Below, piece by piece: positions 48,679 to 56,695 of a stretch of 64,000 nucleotides of DNA. The notes under the pieces are model-generated. The model ran no database searches and was not told the origin of the DNA. It was given only the letters and a program-made list of their open reading frames with translations. Within the stretch, counting starts at the first letter, position 1. Each line of letters begins with the position of its first letter. Source of the DNA: Chitinophagales bacterium (GTDB taxonomy: Bacteria > Bacteroidota > Bacteroidia > Chitinophagales > CAIODY01); the NCBI GenBank assembly GCA_947449695.1, contig CANFST010000015.1:1-64000 (forward strand). Reading direction: 5' to 3'. The translations under genes were made by a program, and so were the position numbers.

Positions 48679-49138
48679 ACCACATAGGTACATAGTTTTT
48701 AATCAGGTAATTTTCTGAATAGCTCATTAACAAATGTTTGTTGCCCATGTTTAAAAATATTTTTGCAGTTGAAATTTATCAATATTCCTTTCGGAGAATT
48801 CAATAGCTTCATATAGGTTAAAAGCTGTGCTTGAAAAGTTGGAATAATTTCTGATACTGATTTTAATTCAACCACCAAACAATTTTCAACAAATAAATCA
48901 CATCTAAAATCAACATTCAAAGGTTTATTTTTATAAATCACTGGAATTTTCAACTCTGTTTGAAAATTTATTTTCCTATTGATTAATTCTTCTTTCAAAG
49001 CCTCATGATATATGCTTTCTAACAAGCCTTGCCCGAAATATTTATGTACTTCGATAGCGGCTCCAATCACTTCAAAAGTTAAGTTATCTAAATATTTTTT
49101 CGTTAATAATTTTTCCACAATCTATATTTCTATGTGGT
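48679..49138. mobile_element. Putative inverted-repeat-bounded single-gene cassette carrying a GxxExxY gene
   Basis: Left ACCACATAGGTACATAG (48679-48695); right CTATATTTCTATGTGGT (49122-49138), reverse complement ACCACATAGAAATATAG, 14/17 match. Confidence 0.5.
48699..49118 (-). CDS. GxxExxY protein (PD-(D/E)XK nuclease-superfamily-like)
   Basis: GAAIEVHKYFGQGLLESIYHEALKEEL; VDFRCDLFVENCLVVELKSV. Confidence 0.92.
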   Translation of the reverse strand: MEKLLTKKYLDNLTFEVIGAAIEVHKYFGQGLLESIYHEALKEELINRKINFQTELKIPVIYKNKPLNVDFRCDLFVENCLVVELKSVSEIIPTFQAQLLTYMKLLNSPKGILINFNCKNIFKHGQQTFVNELFRKLPD

Positions 49139-50623
49139 TTAATAAAACTTCTTCCAGCCCTTTGAAATCAATTGATTGATTTCTGGTGAAATTTTTAATG
49201 TGGTTAAAGATAAAACAAACAACACACTTGCAACAAAAGTTCTGATTGCAATATCAAGCCACCAAATCTTAATGAGTGGAATAAAAAAACAAATGCTTCC
49301 AATTATAATTGTTAAAGTCAATACCAAAGCTGTTTCTCGAGTAAATGGTTGCATATTAAATTTAAAATAAACGTAGAGATATTTTACCACGTTAAAAAAA
49401 ACATTAGTTAGTGTTGTGGCAATTGCAGCGCCAATCAAACCATAAATCGGAATCAAAAAATAATTGGCAACAATGGTAAAAAACAATAATGCTACAATTA
49501 AATACAAATTGAATTTATAAAATTTAGAAGTTTGAATTATTTCACCATTAATGCTGGTTGCCATATCAATTAATTTGGAAAAACACATTAGCACTACTAC
49601 CCATTTTGCAGCATGATAAGCTGTGGGCAATTGCCCCAAAAATGTATCAATATTTATGAATAGTAACATCACTAAAAATCCAGAAGCAATAACTAATTGC
49701 AATGATGATTTTTTATAGAGTTCACCTATCTTTTGTAAATTATTTTCTTTCCAATGTTCACCTAATAATGGTAAAAGTATTTGAGTAATAGTTCGTTGGG
49801 GCATTTGTACAACACTGCAAATAAAAAAAGCCAAGCGATAAACACCTGCATCGCTCAAACTATAACCAGCCAGCATCAAGCTATCAATGCTATTAGCTAT
49901 AGTCCAAGCTCCACCTGCTAAAACATTAAAGAATCCATACTTGAAGATTTCTCCTTTAGAAATTATATCATCAAAATTGCTTTTGAAATTAATTTGCCAA
50001 AATGATTTGTTTCTGTTGTTAATTACCAATAACAAAAATATAAAACCATAACTTAAAGCAAACAACCAAACAAATAAATTGAAGGGAATAATATGAAATG
50101 CAAATAAAAGTAAAGCTGCAATATTGAATACTCTAAGCATTACTTCACGGGTAAAATTTGTGAACACAATATCCTTTTGTGAACGAGTATAAGCTTCAGT
50201 TAAATTATAGAATACCATACAAATCGTGAATGGAATCACCAACCAATAATAATCTAAGAACAAAGCCGATTTAGCACTGTACCATTGAATAAACAAAGGT
50301 TTGAAGCAGATATAAATTATTGAAACTAAGCCCAAACCAATAAGTGCTAACTTAATTAAGTAGCCAAAAAATTTAGGTTGGCTTTTATGATTATTGAAGT
50401 GTGCAACAAAATAAAAGGAACTATTGCCAGTGCCTAACATAGCTATTTGAGCAAGAATACTTGCTAGCGATAATAATACACCTGTTGTTAATCCTAATTC
50501 AGTTGGCGTTAAAAATTTGGGATACAGCCAAAGTGTGGTGATAGTGCCCAAAGCCACTCCAACATAAGCCCATACTGTGCTTTTTATACTTTGCCGAATA
50601 ACAATTCCCATAGTCGGTTTCAA
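49139..50623 (-). CDS. Oligosaccharide flippase / polysaccharide biosynthesis membrane protein
   Basis: Multi-TM, about 494 aa; GLIGAAIATTLTNV; MATE/Wzx-like pattern. Confidence 0.82.
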   Translation of the reverse strand: MKPTMGIVIRQSIKSTVWAYVGVALGTITTLWLYPKFLTPTELGLTTGVLLSLASILAQIAMLGTGNSSFYFVAHFNNHKSQPKFFGYLIKLALIGLGLVSIIYICFKPLFIQWYSAKSALFLDYYWLVIPFTICMVFYNLTEAYTRSQKDIVFTNFTREVMLRVFNIAALLLFAFHIIPFNLFVWLFALSYGFIFLLLVINNRNKSFWQINFKSNFDDIISKGEIFKYGFFNVLAGGAWTIANSIDSLMLAGYSLSDAGVYRLAFFICSVVQMPQRTITQILLPLLGEHWKENNLQKIGELYKKSSLQLVIASGFLVMLLFINIDTFLGQLPTAYHAAKWVVVLMCFSKLIDMATSINGEIIQTSKFYKFNLYLIVALLFFTIVANYFLIPIYGLIGAAIATTLTNVFFNVVKYLYVYFKFNMQPFTRETALVLTLTIIIGSICFFIPLIKIWWLDIAIRTFVASVLFVLSLTTLKISPEINQLISKGWKKFY

Positions 50624-50657
50624 AAATAGCGGAAAAAAATCAATGCAATAGTAATCG

Positions 50658-50722
50658 GTTGTCAGTTTTCAGTCATCAGTGGAAAATATTGTTGCATTTA
50701 CTGAATACCGATAACTGTAAAC
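50658..50722. repeat. Imperfect inverted repeat (CAGTTTTCAGTCATCAG type)
   Basis: Left arm GTTGTCAGTTTTCAGTCATCAG vs reverse complement of the right arm GTTTACAGTTATCGGTATTCAG (about 16/22). Confidence 0.45.
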
Positions 50723-50742
50723 TAAATTCTTACTTTTACAAA

Positions 50743-51768
50743 ATGATTTTAAATAACAAAACCCTTATCATTGCCGAAGCTGGTGTAAACCACAATGGCG
50801 ATATTTTGTTGGCAAAAAAATTAATTGAAGAAGCAGCCAAAGCTGGTGCCGATTATGTAAAATTTCAAACTTTTATTACCGAAGAAGTGATTAGCAAAGA
50901 TGCGCCAAAGGCTGAGTATCAAAAGGCTTCAACTGGAAATGACGAATCGCAATTCGATATGGTGAAGAAATTAGAATTGAGCGAAGCAGCACATTATGAA
51001 TTACAAGCGCATTGCGAAAAACATAACATCGGTTTTCTCTCAACACCATTCGATTTACCCAGCATTGATTTATTGCAACGTATGAAATTGAAATTGGTAA
51101 AAATTCCATCAGGCGAAATAAACAATGTGCCTTACTTACGCCATATTGCTGGAAAGTTTGAACATTACTTACTTTCAACTGGCATGAGCGATTTGAATGA
51201 AATTGAATTTGCTGTAAATGAATTGATGAAAAAAGGAGTAAGTAAAAATCAAATTACTATTCTTCATTGCAATACTGAATATCCTACGAAGATGGAAGAT
51301 GTGAATTTGAAAGCCATGCAAACCATTGCATCTCACTTCAAAACTCCAATTGGTTATAGTGATCATACGATTGGCTGGGAAGTAGCCGTAGCAGCTGTGG
51401 CATTAGGTGCTTCTGTTGTTGAAAAACATTTTACTTTAGATAAAAACATGCCAGGTCCTGACCACAAAGCATCATTAGAACCTTACGAATTAAAAACTTT
51501 GGTGGAGAAAATTCGTTCCATAGAAATTGCTTTGGGTAGTAGTGAAAAATTAATTTCCGATTCAGCAAAAAGAAATGCTTTAGTAGCTAAAAAAAGTATT
51601 GTAGCAAAAATTGAAATCAAAAAAGGGGAAACATTTTCTGAAAACAATTTAACTGTGATGCGCCCTGGAACAGGCATCAGTGCTATACGTTGGGATGAAA
51701 TAATTGGAAAAGTTGCAATAAGAGATTTTGCAAAGGGGGAAATGATACCTGTAAATTTTTCGGATTAA
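50743..51768 (+). CDS. neuB: N-acetylneuraminate synthase family protein with SAF domain
   Basis: IIAEAGVNHNGDILLAKKLIEEA; IPSGEINNVPYL; GYSDHTIGWEVAVAAVALGASVVEKHFTLDKNMPGPDH; ATG 50743 preferred. Confidence 0.88.
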   Translation: MILNNKTLIIAEAGVNHNGDILLAKKLIEEAAKAGADYVKFQTFITEEVISKDAPKAEYQKASTGNDESQFDMVKKLELSEAAHYELQAHCEKHNIGFLSTPFDLPSIDLLQRMKLKLVKIPSGEINNVPYLRHIAGKFEHYLLSTGMSDLNEIEFAVNELMKKGVSKNQITILHCNTEYPTKMEDVNLKAMQTIASHFKTPIGYSDHTIGWEVAVAAVALGASVVEKHFTLDKNMPGPDHKASLEPYELKTLVEKIRSIEIALGSSEKLISDSAKRNALVAKKSIVAKIEIKKGETFSENNLTVMRPGTGISAIRWDEIIGKVAIRDFAKGEMIPVNFSD

Positions 51769-51869
51769 ACTTTACTAAAATAAAAAAACTGCATCGCAGC
51801 TTCAATAGCTCAATGCAGCTTTTAACTAAAACAACCTGTTAATTACTGTCCAATTCAGAACGCAGAATA

Positions 51870-52652
51870 TTAGCAACCATAATTCATCATCCTGTATAAT
51901 TCATATTTACTATTATCGAATGTGAATTCGTCAAATACTTCATAAAAATTTTGTTTGTCAATTACATTTCTGAAAGCAGTTTTTGCTATGCATAGTTTGT
52001 TGTTTTCAAAATCAAATTGTTGCAAAATTGAATAAACTTGATCGCTACTTAAATAATTGTTTTGAATGAAGTCCATTGCTATAGCTTCACGATTATTTTC
52101 AAAATCTTCTATGCTTATTTCATAAATGAAATTGTTGAATGTTTCTTCATCTACAGCATACACTTTGCAGTCAAACACGGGAAAAATATGACAATTGTAA
52201 TTTAAATAATATTGTCTGCCATTGAAATAGGAATATCTGCTATGGCAAACATTATTGTTCCAATTGTTATATTCAAATCGGTGTTTGCCTCTTCTATGAT
52301 CATGCCATCCGTTGTTACCATAATTTTCTCCATTATTATATTCATAAAAAGTTCTTCCTCCATGTTTTCCGTAGTGCCTATCATTTTGATAAGACTCATT
52401 TGATGACTGATTGTAACTTCTTAAAGTTTGATGAGTTGGTTGCGGCTGATTACCTTGCGTTTGGTTAGTACCTTGTTGCCATCCACCATTGCTATTCTCA
52501 TAATTAGAATGGATAGTGCTGTTGCCACTGGTTTGCTGATGAGATTGATTTCCTCCACCATTGTTGTGATTGTCACCATGATTGCGTTCGGCATACATCT
52601 TACCAATTGTAATTGATGCGAACGCAACTGTTAAAAGAATTTGCTTTTTCAT
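51870..52652 (-). CDS. DUF4476-like secreted protein with Asn/Gln/Gly/His-rich low-complexity domain
   Basis: NHGDNHNNGGGNQSHQQ... region; C-term FIQNNYLSSDQVYSILQQFDFENNKLCIAKTAF. Confidence 0.7.
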   Translation of the reverse strand: MKKQILLTVAFASITIGKMYAERNHGDNHNNGGGNQSHQQTSGNSTIHSNYENSNGGWQQGTNQTQGNQPQPTHQTLRSYNQSSNESYQNDRHYGKHGGRTFYEYNNGENYGNNGWHDHRRGKHRFEYNNWNNNVCHSRYSYFNGRQYYLNYNCHIFPVFDCKVYAVDEETFNNFIYEISIEDFENNREAIAMDFIQNNYLSSDQVYSILQQFDFENNKLCIAKTAFRNVIDKQNFYEVFDEFTFDNSKYELYRMMNYGC

Positions 52653-52789
52653 TTTAGTAAGATTTAATTGTTTGTTTTTTTATAATATTATTATATTTTC
52701 AATTGCCGTGCCAATCATAAAAAATAAATTATTTGATCCTTTAAAACGAACTTTAAAAAAGTAATTTCTTCGGCGTAAATTTGCATAGA

Positions 52790-53788
52790 ATGAAAATATT
52801 AATTCTTCGTTTCAGTTCAATTGGTGATATTGTTTTAACAACTCCTGTAGTGCGTTGTGTTAAACACCAAGTTAAAAATTGTGAATTACATTATGCTACT
52901 AAAAGCAGATTTGCAAGTCTATTACAAACTAATCCATATATTGATAAATTACATTTACTCGATAATTCAATTTTTGATTTAATTACCCAATTGAGAAAGG
53001 AAAAATTCGACTACATTATTGATCTACATCATAATTTAAGAACAGCTATAATTAAAAATTTATTAGGTGTAAAATCTTTCTCTTTTGATAAATTGAATTT
53101 CGAAAAATGGCTGTTGGTTAATTTGAAAATTAATCGAATGCCTGATACTCATATAGTGGAACGATATTTAAAAACTATTGAAAAATTGGGTGTGATAAAT
53201 GACAAAGGTGGACTTGATTTTTTTCTCACTAATGAAGAAGACGAATTTGGAAAATCTATTGCAACTAAAAAAAAATATGTTGCTTTTGCTATCGGTGGAC
53301 AAAAAGCAACCAAAAAAATGCCACCCGAAAAAATAGTAGAATTGATAAATACGATTTCTTTAGCATCAATTACGGATGGCAGGAGTGAGGCAAAACCAAT
53401 TCTTTTATTAGGAGGCAAAGAAGATGAAACGGCTGCTAATTTTATTTTATCAAAAACAAAAGGGGTTGAAAATTTTTGTGGTAAAATTTCTATTCAACAA
53501 TCAGCAGCCATTATTAAATATGCTGATATTGTTCTTACACATGATACAGGCATGATGCATATTGCATCAGCCTTTCAAAAGAAAATAATTTCGATTTGGG
53601 GAAATACAATTCCGCAATTCGGTATGCAACCTTATTTGCCAAAGGAATTATTTTTTAATGCTGAGGTTGAAAATCTAAATTGTCGCCCGTGTTCAAAAAT
53701 TGGTTACAATTCATGCCCAAAGGGACATTTTAAATGTATGAGCCAGCAAAATATATTAAAAATTACAAAGGCTATGGATATTTTGTGA
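52790..53788 (+). CDS. Glycosyltransferase family 9 (heptosyltransferase-like)
   Basis: MKILILRFSSIGDIVLTTPVVR; LTHDTGMMHIASAFQKKIISIWGNT. Confidence 0.9.
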   Translation: MKILILRFSSIGDIVLTTPVVRCVKHQVKNCELHYATKSRFASLLQTNPYIDKLHLLDNSIFDLITQLRKEKFDYIIDLHHNLRTAIIKNLLGVKSFSFDKLNFEKWLLVNLKINRMPDTHIVERYLKTIEKLGVINDKGGLDFFLTNEEDEFGKSIATKKKYVAFAIGGQKATKKMPPEKIVELINTISLASITDGRSEAKPILLLGGKEDETAANFILSKTKGVENFCGKISIQQSAAIIKYADIVLTHDTGMMHIASAFQKKIISIWGNTIPQFGMQPYLPKELFFNAEVENLNCRPCSKIGYNSCPKGHFKCMSQQNILKITKAMDIL

Positions 53789-53858
53789 ATATCTTGAAGC
53801 AGTTTTTTTTGTTGCTATTATTTTTTTTTGTATTATTGCTTCAACTTAATTTAATGAG

Positions 53859-55751
53859 ATGAAAACAATTTCTTCATGTTTGAAAAAGGTCTATTATCGA
53901 ACGCGATTACTTTCAATTTTTTTATTTTTATTTAGTATAAAATCCTTCGCACAATGTCCTGGTAATATTGGTTTTGAAACAGGGGATTTAAGTGGATGGG
54001 AAACTATTATTAGTGGCGATGTGGCTTGTTCATCTGGCAATATTGGCACTGGTAATGTTTGTACGCTGCCACCTTCACCCACCAATCCAGTTACACCTTT
54101 GTCAACTTGTTTATCATTAGGATTTAATCAGCAAATATTTACAAACACACGAGCACAAGTAGTTAATTTAACTTCTTCGATAACGTCAAATATTTTAGCA
54201 ACAACAACAGTAGGCATTGATCCTTTTTCAAGCTTACCAATTGTGTGTCCTGCCATTGCAGGCAATCAATTTTCTTTAAAATTAGGCGATGATAATATTA
54301 ATGACAGTGCCGAAACTGAGCGTATGCAGTTCACTGTAACGCAAGCCTATGCACTTACCTATCGTTTTATGGCAATTATGGATATGCCACCCTCACATAA
54401 TTATTGCACACAACCTCGAATAGAATTTAATGTATATGATTTAGGCCCTACTAATAATCATTATGCTACAAAGGTAATTAGCCCGTGTGCATCAGTTATT
54501 ATTCCTACTCCACCACCATCAGCCTTGCCACCAGGTTGGTTTAATGTAATAAATCCGTCCTATTCTGACACAGTAGTTTGTTCTAACTGGATTCCTGTTT
54601 CAGTAAATTTATTATCACTTGTTGGACATGATGTTGAAGTTGAATTCACAACTGGAGATTGTGCTTTAGGGGGACATTTTGGATATGCCTATATTGATGT
54701 AGAATGCAGCAAGTTTGAAATAGCTACCAAATATTGTATTGGAGACACTACTGCAACATTATATGCTCCAAAAGGTTATGTGAATTATGTTTGGGACTCA
54801 ATAGGAAATACATCAGGCGTACCAATTGCGACAGGTCAAGATTCACTTTTTATTTCTCCAGCGCATGATGGCACTGTGATTAAATTAGATATTTATCCTT
54901 CATCTTCAAGTTGTTCAGTGACTTTGTATGACACTGTACATGTAACACCACCGCCTACTGCCAAATTTTTATTTAATCCTATGCCAGGCTGTGTGGGTTA
55001 TAATGTTAATTTTATTGATACCAGCCGAAGCAATTATAAATTTGCTTATATTGATTATTGGGGTTGGAATTTTGGCGATGTAGCATCAGGCGCTGCTAAT
55101 ACCAGTCAGCAAAGATTTCCAACACATACATTTAACAGAGCAGGCACTTACTTTGTTAAATTGGTAGTAAAAACAAATTTTCAATGCATATCAGTTGATG
55201 ATATAAAAACAGTTTATATCGAGCAACCATCAGTACATTTGTTAGATTCGGCAAACGCTTGTTATCGTAGTGCTTATCACCTAAGTTTTTTCTCGGATAG
55301 TAATATAATTGGCGCTCATTGGTTTACTAAAAATGCCATTGGTAATTTGTCCTGTGTAGATTGTTTAGACCCATTGTATTCAGGAAATCAAAACAACAGA
55401 GTGTTTGTTTTTTATACGGATACTCATGGATGTACAAGCACTGATTCTATTCAGATTAATTGGGAAGAATGTCCTGAATTGATTATTCCTAGTGCCTTTA
55501 CACCAAATGATGACGGCGCTAATGACTATTTCTTTTTATTGAATCGAAAATTTGCTTTTTTAAATACCTTTGAAGTGTTTAATCGTTGGGGAGAATTGGT
55601 TTATACCACCAACGATTTGAATGCAAAAGGATGGGATGGTACCTACAAAGGAAAGCCACAACCATCAGAGGTATATGTGTTTCATGTGGTTGCAACCGAT
55701 GTGTTTGGTAATGTGAAAACCAAAAAAGGTAATGTGACTTTGTTGCGATAA
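53859..55751 (+). CDS. PKD-domain adhesin-like protein with gliding-motility-associated (T9SS type B) C-terminal domain
   Basis: ELIIPSAFTPNDDGANDYFFLLN...FNRWGELVYTTNDLNAKGWDGTYKGK...KGNVTLLR. Confidence 0.9.
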   Translation: MKTISSCLKKVYYRTRLLSIFLFLFSIKSFAQCPGNIGFETGDLSGWETIISGDVACSSGNIGTGNVCTLPPSPTNPVTPLSTCLSLGFNQQIFTNTRAQVVNLTSSITSNILATTTVGIDPFSSLPIVCPAIAGNQFSLKLGDDNINDSAETERMQFTVTQAYALTYRFMAIMDMPPSHNYCTQPRIEFNVYDLGPTNNHYATKVISPCASVIIPTPPPSALPPGWFNVINPSYSDTVVCSNWIPVSVNLLSLVGHDVEVEFTTGDCALGGHFGYAYIDVECSKFEIATKYCIGDTTATLYAPKGYVNYVWDSIGNTSGVPIATGQDSLFISPAHDGTVIKLDIYPSSSSCSVTLYDTVHVTPPPTAKFLFNPMPGCVGYNVNFIDTSRSNYKFAYIDYWGWNFGDVASGAANTSQQRFPTHTFNRAGTYFVKLVVKTNFQCISVDDIKTVYIEQPSVHLLDSANACYRSAYHLSFFSDSNIIGAHWFTKNAIGNLSCVDCLDPLYSGNQNNRVFVFYTDTHGCTSTDSIQINWEECPELIIPSAFTPNDDGANDYFFLLNRKFAFLNTFEVFNRWGELVYTTNDLNAKGWDGTYKGKPQPSEVYVFHVVATDVFGNVKTKKGNVTLLR

Positions 55752-55866
55752 AAGTGAGTGAGTAGAATTCGGTAAAATTGTAATTGCATAGTTGAAAAAT
55801 AATAACGACTTTTGAACTATAATTAAAATAGAATAAAAAATCAAATAACAAATAAATCAAATCAAC

Positions 55867-56229
55867 ATGAAAAAGATTATCATTTTTTTAGCCTTAATTC
55901 TTCCATTGTCATTTGCATTAAATGCCCAACAAGCTAATAAAAGTTTGAAGCGTATTAAAATTATCGACCAAGCTGAAAACCCAGTTCGTCACTGGCGTTT
56001 GTATTCATTTGAAATGGAAAATCAACAACCAGCAAATATGGAATTGTTGATGAAAAATTTGAAAGCTGTAAAAGGTGTAACTGATGTAGTGCCAAGAAAT
56101 GAAACTATATCAAAACGTATTTTGATTACTATTAATTTCGATATGCGTTTAAGCAAAAGCGTTGAATTGAAAAATGCTTTTACAAATAGTGGATTTGAAA
56201 TCACCAATATGCCTGATAGCGAAAAATAA
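55867..56229 (+). CDS. Small secreted protein with HMA-like fold pattern (paralogue 1)
   Basis: Signal peptide; LMKNLKAVKGVTDVVPRN...ELKNAFTNSGFEI. Confidence 0.7.
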   Translation: MKKIIIFLALILPLSFALNAQQANKSLKRIKIIDQAENPVRHWRLYSFEMENQQPANMELLMKNLKAVKGVTDVVPRNETISKRILITINFDMRLSKSVELKNAFTNSGFEITNMPDSEK

Positions 56230-56280
56230 ACTAATTGGGGTTCGTATAATTTTTTATTAAATTTTCAAATATAAATCAAC

Positions 56281-56646
56281 ATGAAAAAGATTATCATTTT
56301 TTTAGCCTTAATTCTTCCATTGTCATTTGCATTAAATGCCCAACAAGCTAATAAAAGTTTGAAGCGTATTAAAATTATCGACCAAAATGAAAATAGCCAT
56401 CGCCAATGGCAATTGTATGTATTTGAAATGGAAGACCAACAGCCTGTTGATTTTTCGTTATTGAAGAAAAATTTAGCTGCCATTAAAGGAATCATAGTTG
56501 AAGAACCTAAACAACAAAACGTTGCTTCTAGGATTAGTATTGATTATGAATTTGGTATGTCTTTTAGAAAAAATCCTGAATTGAAAAAAGCATTTAACGA
56601 TAGTGGTTTTGATGTGATTAATATCAGTGAATTCGAAAAAAAATAA
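56281..56646 (+). CDS. Small secreted protein with HMA-like fold pattern (paralogue 2)
   Basis: First 105 nt identical to 55867 gene; LLKKNLAAIKGIIVEEPK...ELKKAFNDSGFDV. Confidence 0.7.
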   Translation: MKKIIIFLALILPLSFALNAQQANKSLKRIKIIDQNENSHRQWQLYVFEMEDQQPVDFSLLKKNLAAIKGIIVEEPKQQNVASRISIDYEFGMSFRKNPELKKAFNDSGFDVINISEFEKK

Positions 56647-56695
56647 TTCTATTTCCTTATTTTAAAACTATTAAATCTTACAACCATTCAACTCA

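Noticed and set aside
52202-52764. Overlapping ORFs on both strands inside the Asn-rich gene (52202, 52212, 52421, 52428, 52582)
   Set aside because: Artefacts of low-complexity composition in the 51870-52652 CDS; no coherent domain content.
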